From Oscheius dolichura (Eukaryota > Nematoda > Chromadorea > Rhabditida > Rhabditidae), in assembly GCA_932521035.1 (NCBI GenBank), contig OW051497.1:8246001-8310000 (forward strand): a stretch of 64,000 nucleotides of DNA. Direction: 5' to 3'. Numbering within the stretch: the stretch's first letter is position 1; each line of letters begins with the position of its first letter. Position numbers and translations under genes: made by a program. Positions 26,996 to 38,400 of the stretch are shown one piece after another. The notes below the pieces were generated by a model. The model searched no databases and was not told where the DNA came from. It saw only the letters and a program-made list of their open reading frames with translations.

Positions 26996-28055
26996 TGTTC
27001 ACGTAGCAAGTTCTGAAAAATTCAAATAAGTAAGAGAAGACTTATAAAAGGGAAAAAAGGAAGCAACATTCCGTAAAGTGTTTCAATAAATTCTTTTCGA
27101 ATATAGAAATTTTGGGATTAGCACATAAATTCGTCTGGTATATATTTGAACAAAAAAGAGGAATGGATATCTCACTTTAGATTATAAAGAGAGAATTAAT
27201 TGGGAGTGAATAAAGGGGGTAGTATTATTAAACATGTGACTAAACGACAAATGATACTGAGCGCGAGAAATTCGAAAGCGACGCTATTGTTTCTCGCTTT
27301 CGCGTCTCAGATCATCCTGCGCATCTTATTACGGTAGTTGAAAATCGCTCAGAAAGCGGAAGCAATACTCCGTTTCAAGATTATCAGCTGTATGCTTAGA
27401 GTAGGTATACTAACATAGGATGACAATAAGAACAATATCAAAAAATTAACTTGAATACCTTAAACTTTTGTAACGAGGTAAACTTGTCGATACGTAAATG
27501 GTCGTATGGTGAATACGTGACACGTGAGGAGAAGGTACTGTAGCCACTCTAGGAAATTTAAGTTCGTGGTGAAGTTTTAAACACGTAAATAGAGGTCTTC
27601 GTGGTCGCCCAGAATGTTCTAACCAGGTTATTGAATTGGGTGGAACAGTTGGAAAGTTGATTTTTACTTTCAGAATTAATAAGAGAAACAATCTAACTAC
27701 TTTGAGTCGTTTAATGAATACTGTTTGCCGTATTTTGAAGGCTTATGCTCATCTTGAAAGGAAATTTGTCGATAAATAATGTTTTCGATTTCTTCTCACG
27801 CTTGACGAAACCGATGTTTCTCTCTCCCACTCCCCACAACTCAAAGAATACATTGAATGTGACAAGAGTTCATTTCTTTCCAAAATTTGTTCAATAACAA
27901 TAAATTAAAAAATAAATATATCCAAATACAATTAAGGCAAAACCCGCTAGGCAACTGCTTGAGGGCCTATACAACAAATATCGCGATTACACATCACATG
28001 TAACATAAGGTACTGATGACGGCTGGCTAATAAATGAAAGAAGCACGGGATGGAT
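26996..28055. other. Intergenic region; possible unassigned exon on + strand
   Basis: About 1 kb between ALYREF and TRAP-beta. 27260-27310 has imperfect inverted GCGAGAAA/TTTCTCGC repeats. On the + strand, about 27597-27777 is open and reads RGRPECSNQVIELGGTVGKL and then LMNTVCRILKAYAHLERKF before TAA, with a TTTTTACTTTCAG acceptor inside. No start or partner exons could be assigned, so it is left uncalled. On the minus strand 27890-27920 offers AATAAA-type signals for TRAP-beta. Confidence 0.4.
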
Positions 28056-28751
28056 TTAGTTGCTCTTCTTCTTGGCTAGGGTCTCGAACTTGGTTTTGCT
28101 GGAGTAGTAGAGCCAGAGGGAAGTGAGGGTGGTGGGGGCGATGATGGCGAAGAAAGTCAACCAGTAGGGGTACTTGGCGGCGAAACGGCGTTCGTATTCC
28201 TTCTGGCGGTAGATGTATCCTGGAAATAAGAAAAGTAAAAACAGTTAAGAGTAGAAACTACCTTCTCCGGGAGTGGTGGAAGTGGCAACACGGAGTTCAG
28301 AGCTTCCTTCGGTGGTGTAGCTGACCTCAGCCATGGTGTGGTTGAAGACTCCGTAAGAACGGGGACGGACCTGAGAATTTCATTTTGAAAATAATTGAAT
28401 TGAAACTTACAATGACGGAGTGGGTGACATTTCCACCAGGAGGGATGGTCTCAAATCGGACGTTCAAGAGTCCCTTGACAATTTCGAAAGCCTGGGTGGG
28501 GAATCCTCGTTGGTCGTTGAGGATGACCTTCTTGGCGGCACGGTCTCCGGTGTTGAAGATTCCATACTCAATGACGAAGTCCATGTTTTCTACGGCATAC
28601 ATAGATTGGGGGGACTTGCCGATGAGTAGGAAGGCATCCTGAATATATGCGAAACTATAAGAATCAGGAAATAAACACTTACCCTTGTTTGAGTGGAAGC
28701 ATCTTCGGCGAGGGAAACCGCGAAGAGTGTAAGTAGTAGTACCACGTACAT
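28056..28751 (-). CDS. SSR2: Translocon-associated protein subunit beta (TRAP-beta)
   Basis: A short type I ER membrane protein of about 185 residues. The signal peptide MYVVLLLTLFAVSLAEDAS is followed by the lumenal beta-sandwich: VENMDFVIEYGIFNTGDRAA, then VILNDQRGFP and NVRFETIPPGGNVTHSVIV with an N-glycosylation sequon, then FNHTMAEVSYTTEG. One membrane span follows (YPYWLTFFAIIAPTTLTSLW), then a short basic tail ending LAKKKSN, a lysine-rich ER-retention-like end. TRAP sits beside Sec61 and assists signal-sequence-dependent insertion. ATG is at 28751, TAA at 28056-28058, and introns are about 50 nt. A TTTCAG acceptor lies one base upstream of the ATG. Confidence 0.95.
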
Positions 28752-29329
28752 ACTGAAATTCAAATTTGTACAAAAAGTTCAAAAAGAAGAGGTATTTTTA
28801 AGAAGGGGTAAAGCTGATTTCAATCCTTTTCATGTAACAGAAGGTGGCTGGTGTGCTAAATTAGAAAAAAACGTCTACTAATGGGTAAGTACTAGCCAAA
28901 ATTTGAATGAAAAGCCACGTAGTTATAGATTTTTGGCGCCCAGGAAAGCACAACACACAGCAAACAATCGACTAAATTTAATAGACAAGCGACCCAACTC
29001 TATTATGTCGCTTTCAAAACGCCGCATTGGCAAAGCGCTACAAGAAATACGGTATGCCGAATCTTTTGTACCAGAGAGCGCAGACATTTGCAGCTCGATT
29101 ATGGTTTAGTCCCGCCACGAAGACCCTGCCACTTCGGGGGAACAGCGGCTGCGATTGCGGTGCGGTTAAAATTGGCAATAGAGCGCAATTTTTTCTATCT
29201 AATAGCCACGTCAGTTTGAAAAGATTTTATTGTTCCGTATAAGTTTCCAACCAATAAAAGGGAAATCTATGGCTCTCTTCTCTCTTGATTTTTTTTGTAT
29301 CTTTTTGAAATACCTATTTTCAGGTAAAA
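28752..29329. other. Divergent intergenic region between TRAP-beta and VIP36
   Basis: 578 bp between the start codons of two divergently transcribed secretory-pathway genes, so it probably contains both promoters. No coding frame is supported. A CTATTTTCAG acceptor at 29314-29323 lies six bases before the VIP36 ATG. Confidence 0.5.
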
Positions 29330-30735
29330 ATGAGGCGCCTGCTTTTTCTAGTGGGTCTAGCCCTTGCAAATGATCCTTCACCGACAGCAGCAGATGTTCT
29401 TTCACAGAGCATTGAAGGAAAAAGTGTCCACGAGTTCAGGGGATTCTACAAAAGGGAACACTCTCTCATGAGGCCGTATTCAGGTAGATTTCTCCATATA
29501 TTGCCCTATTTTCTACTTTTAGACATCCCCTACTGGAATGTCCAAGGCAACACGATGGTCAGCAGTCAACAGGTTCGATTGACAACAGACGAACAGAGTA
29601 AAATAGGAGCTATTTGGAACGTTCAGGTGATATTTACATTTTTTTCCCGTTTAAAGAAGACGCTTTCAGCCCGTTTGGTCTAAAGATTGGGAAATAGTTG
29701 TGTCCTTCAAAGTCACTGGCTCTCATGGTAAGCGTGATAACTTGGTAGTTCATTTCTGTTAATTTTAAGGCGATCTTTACGGTGATGGAATGGCTCTCTG
29801 GTATGTGTCGGAACCCAATCAAATGGGGCCAGTCTTTGGAGGAAAGGACTACTTCAGAGGATTGGGAATATTCCTCGACACCTACAGTAATCACAACGGG
29901 CCTCATGGGGTTAGTCTTTTTATATTTTTCGACAACATTTTGATTGGTTCAAAACTATAGTACTAATTTTAGCATGGACATCCCTTCATTTCTGCCATGG
30001 TCTCCGACGGAACTCACCATTATGACCACGATAAGGACGGAACCCATACCCAGCTGGGAGGAGAGCATACCGGTTAGAGAATACAGCTATTTTCCTTGAA
30101 ATTTTCTTTATCTTATCGCAATCAGCCAAAATATTTCTATAAAAACGTCTGTCTGCCGTTGCGGTTGTCGTTCCTGACCACACTTTTCCAGGATGTGAAG
30201 CCAAGTTCCGAAATAAGGAACACGAAACTCAACTGCTTATCCGCTACGTGGGAGACACTCTTTCCCTCTTCACAGACATCACTGGAAAGGGCGAGTGGCG
30301 ACAGTGTATGAGCGTCGACAATGTTCAACTTCCTACTGGCTATTACTTTGGAATGTCTGCAGCCACGGGAGATCTTTCTGGTAAGGACTTATTCCTCTGT
30401 ACTTTGAAATATTATTTTACAGATACACATGACATTATCTCCGTCAAAATGTTTGAACAGGAGTTTGCCCGCGTTGAAAAGCCAGGAGAGGTTCGTTTTT
30501 CGCCGTTTCTGCTCAAAAATCGTTTATTCAGCTGAATCGACAGGATATTGTGCCTCATGCCGAGTTTACTGCCTCCCCGAGGGATCATGTAGAGGATCCG
30601 AAGCCATCAAAACTCGGCTGGTTCGGGACTATTCTCCTGATTATCGTTGGCATTGTCGTAGTTGTTGGAGGAGTCGGTTTCGGTATAATCTTCCTTCAGA
30701 AGAAGAACGAGAGAGCAAGAAAACGATTCTATTAG
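29330..30735 (+). CDS. LMAN2: VIP36/LMAN2-like L-type lectin cargo receptor
   Basis: The signal peptide MRRLLFLVGLALA is followed by an L-type lectin domain: HEFRGFYKREHSLMRPYSDI, then PYWNVQGNTMVSSQQVRLTT, GAIWN, GDGMALWYV, and FRGLGIFLDTYSNHNGPHGH with the Ca2+/mannose-binding Asp, Asn and His. Next are PFISAMVSDGTHHYDHDKDG, CEAKFRNKEHETQLLIRYVG, and TGYYFGMSAATGDLSDTHDI. The tail has one membrane span (WFGTILLIIVGIVVVVGGVG) and the cytosolic end ARKRFY, the K-R-F-Y ER-export end found in VIP36/VIPL proteins. It carries high-mannose glycoproteins between ER and Golgi. About 335 residues, normal for the family (ile-2 type in worms). TAG is at 30733-30735. Confidence 0.95.
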
Positions 30736-31302
30736 AATATCTCCCAGGTGTACATTCGCCCGCTTATTTATTTGTCATATCCCCCTTCCAGAATACGAAG
30801 TATTTCCCAACTTCCCGCTAGTCTAGCGTTCCAAAACCACTCCTAGTCTCTCAGTATTCCCACATCCCCGATTGTGTTTATAATGAGAGAATGAGCAAAT
30901 TGATGACTTAAGCCAATTCTTAACCCTATCTTTCAGTTGTTTTCCTCAGCTTTTCTTTGGGTAAAAGTGGAATATGTAGAGTACACAAGCATTTCTTTTA
31001 AAAAGTCTTCTCTGTGTATTCCCCCTATAGTTCCAGACGCTGCTTCAATTCTGGTGGCCTTATTTATTCGTTTTTCTCAATTCAAGACAATTTGGGTCCG
31101 TCATTAACAGATTGTGATTATTTTTATTGTGCTTCAGGTTCATGTCAGTTCTCAGCTTGTCTCTAGATATTTTTTGGTGAATAAAATACGGTTCATTTAG
31201 TCCATCTCTTGTTATTGCTCTATAAATTAAAGGACTGTGAGGGGGTGCGCCTACATTTAATACTGGAATAGACGCTGTTTGCCAGGTTACAATAAGTGGA
31301 AC
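30736..31302. other. VIP36 3' region and upstream region of the next gene
   Basis: 567 bp on the same strand as both neighbours. GAATAAAATA near 31180 is the best polyadenylation signal for VIP36. Nothing coding is visible. A 12-base string (TTAAAGGACTGT) near 31228 resembles the first bases of the MITE terminus at 13632 but has no partner. Confidence 0.4.
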
Positions 31303-32458
31303 ATGGGTCTGTCATATCGGCCGCGGCAATCGTCCGACCCGAAGGCCATTCCATCCCCGGCCTCCGCCATGACCGAGTGAGTTTTCCCTCTTAGATTTAG
31401 ATCTGAAATCAACCTGAAAATCTTATTGATTGCCCCTTTTGCCAAATAATTGTGTAAGTCGGTATTTTCTAGGGAATCCTGTAAGTGCCGTCGGTGGGCA
31501 GTCAGTTTAAAGGCAACCTTTGAAAGCGATCAGGTATTGATCCCTTTGAGTCTAACTAGAACCGTTTATAGTTTGATACCCTTTACCGTAAAGCGGTTCA
31601 ATGTATTACTCCTCAGGAATATGAGCGGCTACCTCAATTCATGCACAGGTGGCCTTGGCGTTAAGCTAATTTGACTCTAACCTTTAGGGAAGACACTCTT
31701 GCCGGCCTCATCGGTCGATTGTTATACCGCCACGCCGCCTCCAAGGTGAGGGATCGGGCCCCTCTTTCTAGTATGGAGTTTATTTTAGTTCACCGGAGTT
31801 CCATGGGCCGAGATCAAGTTTGAAAGAACCTCGCAAGGTAAACCTTTCCTGGTCAATCCGTCCGACGCCAAATTCGGTTTAAATGTCTCCCATCAGGTGC
31901 TTTTTCCCTCGTTTTGTTGTAATCTGATTATTTTAAGGGTGACTATGTCGGATTTGCCAGCAGTTGTACCGATAAAGTGGGGGTGGATTTGATGCGCCTG
32001 GACAAGGAGAGAAACAACAAGACAGCAGACGAGTACATCAATTCCATGGCAAAGAGTGCTTCCCCTGAAGAACTTAGAATGATGAGAAGCCAGCCCACTG
32101 AGGCCATGAAAATGACCATTTTCTACCGTTACTGGGTGAGCTTTCTTGCCAAGATCTTGATAATGACTCCCCTTTACAGTGTCTGAAGGAAGCTATCCTA
32201 AAAGCGACAGGTGAAGGTATTTTGCCCGACCTCAGTATTATTGACTTCCGCGTGAGCAAGGACGACAAATACAAGCCTGGTACTTTTTGATCTCACCACG
32301 CGAAAAACACGGATCACTTTTCAGGCTGCTTCTTGACTTCCACTACTGTAAACAGGGAGGGAAAGCCACAGGATCAATGGGTCTTCGAGGAGTCCTTCAT
32401 TGATATTAATCACTCCGTAGCCGTCTGTAAGGAGGTCTGCTTTTTCCCTGGTTGTTGA
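31303..32458 (+). CDS. AASDHPPT: L-aminoadipate-semialdehyde dehydrogenase phosphopantetheinyl transferase
   Basis: A cytosolic Sfp-type 4'-phosphopantetheinyl transferase that activates acyl-carrier domains such as that of fatty acid synthase. Exons join to give ESCKCRRWAVSLKATFESDQ, LIGRLLYRHAASKFTGVPWA, FERTSQGKPFLVNP, NVSHQGDYVGFASS, the metal-binding VGVDLMRL, and MKMTIFYRYWCLKEAILKAT (W-x-x-K-E-A motif). The family end QDQWVFEESFIDINHSVAVC follows. The start may be 31303 or the in-frame ATG at 31368, which better matches the length of the human protein. The end is uncertain: reading on reaches TGA at 32456-32458, while splicing a 35-nt intron at GTCT|GTAAGG would end at 32559. Confidence 0.9.
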
Positions 32459-34130
32459 GAGCGAAAAGACGACCCACCTACTTCCCTCGGCGGTCGGCTC
32501 AAGTTTTTCACGAACCATTTTTGGCCTCAGTCCCAGAAGCATCGGTGGTTAGCCTCTGACTAAGCGGGGTAATCCTACGGCGGCTTTTTTTTGTTTTCTC
32601 TGAACACAAGTTTTTTTCTCCTTTGACGCGTGCGGCTAAACGGACGGGCAAATAGGGAGAGCGTCGACAACGACGACGACCCCTGTTACTCTCTTGAAAA
32701 TGAGTAGCTGATGAGCGTGAGTCCGAGTCAGAGGGGATTACAAAAGTCCAGAGTGTGAACACTATAGACAACCAAACATGTACTTTTATGTGTCTGCACT
32801 GCGGGCTATCCCTGTATGGGGGAGCCCGTAACCCTTGGAAGCTTTGCAACACTCCGCAACTAGACTGTGTGGTCGGGTTGCAGCGAGAAGGGAAAAGAAT
32901 GGCTGTGAGCAGAGAACGTTTCCATACGGACAATTTAGTGGACAAAACACAGTGGGGGAGGAAAAAAGTTGAGTTCCGTTTAATAGCCAGTCTAGGGGAA
33001 AAAGTCCGAGACCAACATTTGTTCAACAATCGAAGGTCTGAACACCATTGCCTTTTTCAGAGAAAACTGCCCAGGGAGTGTAAATTCCGTCAGGACAAAG
33101 AGACGAAGATCTTCTTCCAAAAGGTGGATATTCTAGATTTTATGATTAAAAGAGGTTTAGGTCCCCTTGGCTGCACTCCTGGAAGATGCGACAATGCTGA
33201 ACCCCCTCCCCGATAATGGTACCCAGGCAGTGGCTGACTTCCTAGCCAAGCCGAGAAAGAACTTCTAACTGACCAGACGGTCACTTCAAAGTGAATAAAT
33301 ATGATCTTGTGACTCTAAGACAACTAAACTATGGACAAGCGTGCCCCTCTAAGTTTGTTTCTGGGCGATCCTCTTGCACTATTGCTATTCTTGGGTGGTC
33401 TCAGGAGGACTACCCGGCTCGGGTTGCTCCTCCTCCTCCCGTCGCACGTCCATATAACCCTGTCCGAAAACGGCTCGGCTGCTGCTCGCGGAACTTGCTG
33501 CAGACATTTCCACACGATTACGGTAGTCGTCTGTTGACTTTAATCGGATTTCGACTTTTTCTCTTTGAACTTTTAGAGCCCCACGTCATAGCCTTTTACT
33601 GACTACTGTATTTAGAAGTTAAGTTTCTTTTTAAAAAAGGAGGGGGGCGTAGCGGGGCCCTCCTTGGCCGTTTATGTTTCTGTATGCGCTGTTTAAGTGA
33701 TTAGTCTCTGACTAATTATTTGCTTAAAAATGATAAGTATCCCAAAGAACTCAGAAGAAAATCAGCCGAGCCGGGAAATCCTAACGAATGGACTGGTCAG
33801 CACGTCATGGACAAAGGCGCCCTCCTGTTTGTTCCAGTGATTCATAGGAGAGCATGAGCTGTTTCGAGAGAGCAGACTCCTTCAAATACGAGGTCTACCG
33901 ACCACCCCAGTCCACCCAGGACTTGACCACCCACATAAAACTTCCGCAAATATCTCCTTGCCTTCCTAGAGACGTTTCTCTGTTCAAAAGGGCATGTTAT
34001 GTGTCAATATTTTGCTGTGAACTGTTCACGAACCCTCGGGGCGTCTGCGCTTTAAAGGTTTTTCTCCGCTTAGCGCTTTTTGCTTTCGTCTTCAGCCCGT
34101 TTGGTCTTTTTCTAATTTAAACGGTTTCAG
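32459..34130. other. Intergenic region with unexplained open frames
   Basis: 1.67 kb before the astacin gene. A 153-codon + frame (32755-33216; Cys-containing, beginning NTIDNQTCTFMCLHCGLSL) overlaps a 173-codon minus frame (32508-33029). Neither resembles a family I know, and neither has a signal peptide or clear splice partners. The sequence VADFLAK at about 33227-33250 recalls RNase H ends of retroelements but is too short to call. 33410-33500 is pyrimidine-rich. Confidence 0.4.
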
Positions 34131-36766
34131 ATGCTCAAGGGGCTTGTCCTTTTGACACAAGCATTTACAGTATGGGCATTTATGCCTGATAAAATAAACC
34201 TGAATGATGATTTTTTGGTAAGACAAAGAAAATTTCCCCTCTAAGCTCATCTAATTTCAGTTATTTGACCGTAATACGCCAGAGTATGAGACGGTCCTCA
34301 CCCCATCGGACTTCGAAATGGGTTCCCAGCTCTCCGACTCCATGCAGGTTGCCAATGGCGACATTTGGGATTCGGATGCTATGTATGGCACCACCAGATT
34401 CGAAGGAGACATTGCCAACCCGAACGTAAGTCTTTTTTTTTTGTTATGCTCTTCTGGACAGCTAGCGAGACTAAACAAATACGACCTCAGACGGTTTTGT
34501 GTTACAAGGGATGAGCTGCAACAACACTTGCACAATGACAATAGATGTTTTTCCGAAGAGCAGCCCACAAAACACGAATTGACTTTGATTCTTATCTGTT
34601 TCCGTTTCAGTTGAATGCCTCCACAGTGGGGCTATTCCTCACGGGCGGTGGAGTCGAATCCGGCGATGGCAGATACTACAACGCAATTAAGAACAAGCAC
34701 CAGCTCTGGCCAAACGGAAAGATTCCCTACACCATCAGCAGCCAGTATAGTAGCTACAGGTACGGTATCCCTTTTCCGCGACTTCGAGTGGAACTTCCTT
34801 GAACAGCATGTGCTACATAAGTGCCCGTTCATTGCGGACCTATTTGCTAAACGAAATGTCAGACCTGAGACGGTTATCAGTAGCTCTTTAGTCCCGCGTG
34901 AGAGCCTCCGATCCTATCGTGCGCTGCACTTGAAATGATCCTCCGCTGATGCGCTGAAAAAAGAGCTGACCGTCCAAGTTTGACTGGCCATCTATTTGCA
35001 CGCGAAAAATAAAGCACGTCACAACAAAACGCAAGGAGCACCAGCTAAGAACTTGAAAAGTGAGGAAAACAAAGGCGTCGGAGTTCAAGATCTCGGAGAT
35101 CGAAAAATGACCACAACCATTTAATTACTATTAACAATTTCAGTCGGTCTCTAATTGCCGCATCCATGGAAGACTACGCCAAGCAGACGTGTATCCGATG
35201 GGTTCCTAAGGAGACCAATGATGTTAACTACGTCTACATCTACCCCGACAGAGGATGCTATTCCATGGTCGGAAAAATGGGTATCCCTATTGTGCGAAAC
35301 CGGTAACGGGGAATATTTGTTCAGGAGGAAAACAAGTTATTTCCCTCGGTTCCGGTTGCATACAGAAGGGTATCATTATTCATGAACTGATGCACGCCGT
35401 TGGATTCTTCCATGAGCAGAGCAGGACTGATCGCGATGACTTTATCACTATCCACTGGCAGAACATTCAAGCTGGCATGCAGGGTGGGCGTTGACTCTTT
35501 TATAAATTGACGATATACTGTATTCTAGGCCAGTTTGAAAAGTACGGACATGGAACTATTCAAGCCCTTGGAACTACCTATGATTATTCTTCAATTATGC
35601 ACTACGGATCAAAGGCTTTCTCTAAAAATGGACAACCCACTATGGTTCCTAAGCAGAAAGGAGCCACGATTGGACAACGAAATGGCTTCTCTAAAGTTGA
35701 TGCTTATAAGATTAATACTCTTTATGGCTGCCCTACTGGTATGACTTTTAGAGAAGAGCGCACATGAACTGTTTTAGAAGGCACTCCAGGGCCAACATCA
35801 GGCACCACTACTCCCAGACCTACTCCTCCTGCTACCACTACGGTGACCACAACTACAACCACAACTGCCGGTCCCTGGACAGGAGAATGCAAAAACACCC
35901 GTGGAGATTGTGACGACCTTGCTAGGAACGGTAGAGTCTCCATTTTCATGGGAAAGTATATAATGGTCTTCAGGGTGGTGTAACAGAAACCCTGGGTGGA
36001 TGAGGACCTATTGCCCAATTTCTTGTGGGTACTGCAAAAAACCAACCACCTCCATCACCACCACTGCACCTACCCCCATTTATCCGTCTCCACCAACGTT
36101 TCCTCCTCCTCCAGTCACTCCCTCTCCTCCGTTCCCGACAGTGGTTACCAGCAAGCCTAACCCACACGAGTGCGAGGACTATAGAGTGGACTGTCCCACT
36201 CTGGTAAGGCAGAGGTAAGCGACGGTTTACTAAAGAAGAAGGAAAGTTCGAATAGGTACTGTCACTTGGCTGCCAGCTTCATGAGGAGCTACTGCGCTGC
36301 CAGCTGTGGTTTCTGTTACAAACCACCTTCAACAGAAATTCCTGACACAACGCCTCGTCCAACAATTGTCACCGATCGGCCCCTTGTCACCTTCTACCCG
36401 ACCAGGTATAACAAGCGCCATTTCCATTTGCAAGTGTCAGAAGAAATTAATCGCTGCTTGCGCGGAAAATTTTGGAGAGAGCGAGAGGAGGTGGGGCTGA
36501 CAGATGATATCAGTGATAGTTGTCAATCAATTTGAGCGGCCTTGGCAGCTGTGATTGATTAAAAAATGGAAGATCTGATTTTCAGCCCAAGGCCACGTCC
36601 TGCCCAAACAACGACTACCGAGGCCTCTATCTCCTCCTCAACTGTTGCCGGCTCCTGTAAAGATAAGAAGCATTTCTGCAGTCATTGGAAGTCGGCCGGC
36701 TTTTGCCAAGGAATCTTCATGAGTTACATGAAAAAGAACTGTCCCGCTTCGTGTGGCCTCTGCTAG
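34131..36766 (+). CDS. Secreted astacin metalloprotease with three ShKT domains (NAS-13/14/15-like)
   Basis: The ATG at 34131 directly follows a TTTCAG acceptor. The order is signal peptide ([12 protein letters not shown]), propeptide (about 34250-34680), then the catalytic domain from [20 protein letters not shown]. The zinc site [18 protein letters not shown] (35390-35445) has all three His and the catalytic Glu; the Met-turn is [12 protein letters not shown] Thr/Pro-rich linker and three ShKT modules follow: [15 protein letters not shown]...[20 protein letters not shown]...YCAASCGFC, and [13 protein letters not shown]...CPASCGLC at the very end before TAG. About 540 residues. Astacin plus ShKT repeats is the nematode NAS subgroup containing NAS-13/14/15; the exact ortholog is not resolved. 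The first large intron (about 34758-35141) has no content I recognise. Confidence 0.95.
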
Positions 36767-38400
36767 AATCTCAAGTCATGAGACTTTGGCAACTTCTTCT
36801 TTTGCTCAGTGACCAAAATCACCAGACTTAACTTTATTATTATTATTATTTAAATAGTCTCCCCTGTGATACGCCGATTCTCGCGACGTCTTTCCCAAGA
36901 GCAGTCAGCTCCTTCATTCCGTCATTTTTCGTTTCTATCGACGTTATGTGTATGTTCAATTACCGGTGAACAAACCCTGTCCTCCGATTGTCTTTCACTT
37001 CCTAAGGAAAGAATGCCATAAATCTTCACTTATATACACTGTGTTAGCTTTTGGAACAGCTGTGAGAGGCCAGGGGAGAGGCAATACGGCCGCTGTGGGT
37101 CAGTTCGGCAGGAGACAGAATAGTACAAACACGACTGTAACTTTTCGACTACGTCACCGAAAGTTCTTTTCCCTTTTGGTGGCAGTATGCCTTGGATATA
37201 AGTGATAGGAACACGCGGACGTTGTCTTGTGACATCGGCGACACCCTACGCTTGTTCACTGACCACTGCAGACGTCTGACTCTACCTTGCACTACAGCTG
37301 AGAGGTTTTAATGGCTACCTCGACTGTTTCCTCCTTACCTAGACGGCTAATTTCTCTCTTTTTTAAATGTCTTTTCTTCTTTGAATTTCTCCTTGCTTTA
37401 GCTTTTTCCTTCTTAGAGCCTTTTTCTATTTTTGTGCTTTTTCACGGCTGCCGAAGACTGCAGTACCACATTTTCCCTCTAAATTCCCTTAAAATAAGTA
37501 AGTCTCTAATTGCATCGTATTTCTAAATTGTATTTCTCATTCCGACCCCTACAATGAGAGAAACTCCTCGCTACATTTGAATGTCTTGTTTCTCGTGTTT
37601 ACTGGCCGCGACGCGAGCCGCTCGCGTCACAAAATTTCTCGCATTCGAAAAAGTATAGGCGCGCTCTTGGCGTACAATCTAAACATCCCGCGGTTTCCAT
37701 GTTTTCTCAAGCTTCGGATGTACTATATCCACTCAAACCTAACCTAGATTCCATAAAATATCCGTTTCCGCCCCTATTTGGTTCAGATAGCTTTGTTGCT
37801 TTGGCGTCTCGCCTAAAATTGTCCCGTGTCTTGCCTGATGAAACTTTCCCCTCTCTTTCTCTTACTTTCACTTCGAGTTCGCTTGCTATTTTGTTTTAAA
37901 CAGTTTTCAATAAAGAAATAGCTAAACATCGTGTTGATTCTTATCGCAATGGAGGACCTTTGGTACTTTCTAAAAAGATTCCTCTTTTCTATTAATTTCT
38001 CCATTATTATTGATCTTCTTTCCGTTTTCACACGCTTTCAATAGCCCATTTCCTTTCAATTCATTTTTTTGGTTACAGTAGCGAAATCCATTCACGGTGA
38101 GAAAAAAAGTCACTTTCTTCAAGCAGCAACAAAAGCTAGTTGATACGACGAAACTGTTCGTCAAAATTTTCTCGCCATCCAGTTTTAAACAGCTGGCACC
38201 CGACCAAGAGGGGGTAATCCATTTCTTTTTGGCGTTCCATTTAATGGCAGTTTTTTTTCCGTTCACGAACGCCTTTCACTGGTCTCGCCTCTCTCTTTCG
38301 ATTCTCATTGTGTCACATCCTATAAACAGCCTATTTTCAGGGTAATCCGTCCGTATGGATATTTTATAGCCGAAAATAATTCAGTTAAATACAGTTTCAA
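36767..38400. other. Intergenic region, no supported gene
   Basis: 1.6 kb containing the astacin 3' flank and the promoter of the giant nuclear protein. It includes a (TTA)n tract at 36834-36850, an 8-bp-arm palindrome GACGCGAG-CCG-CTCGCGTC at 37610-37628, and near 38083-38100 a GCGAAATCCATTCACGGTGA string related to the inverted-repeat family near 48.5 kb. Short frames present are not convincing. Confidence 0.45.
36834..36850. repeat. (TTA)n microsatellite
   Basis: Five to six tandem TTA units directly downstream of the astacin stop codon, in the likely 3'UTR. Confidence 0.8.

Noticed and set aside
37610-37628. GC palindrome GACGCGAG-CCG-CTCGCGTC as a regulatory site or terminator
   Set aside because: It is a single copy with no neighbouring gene start or end that would give it a role; one palindrome of this length can arise by chance.
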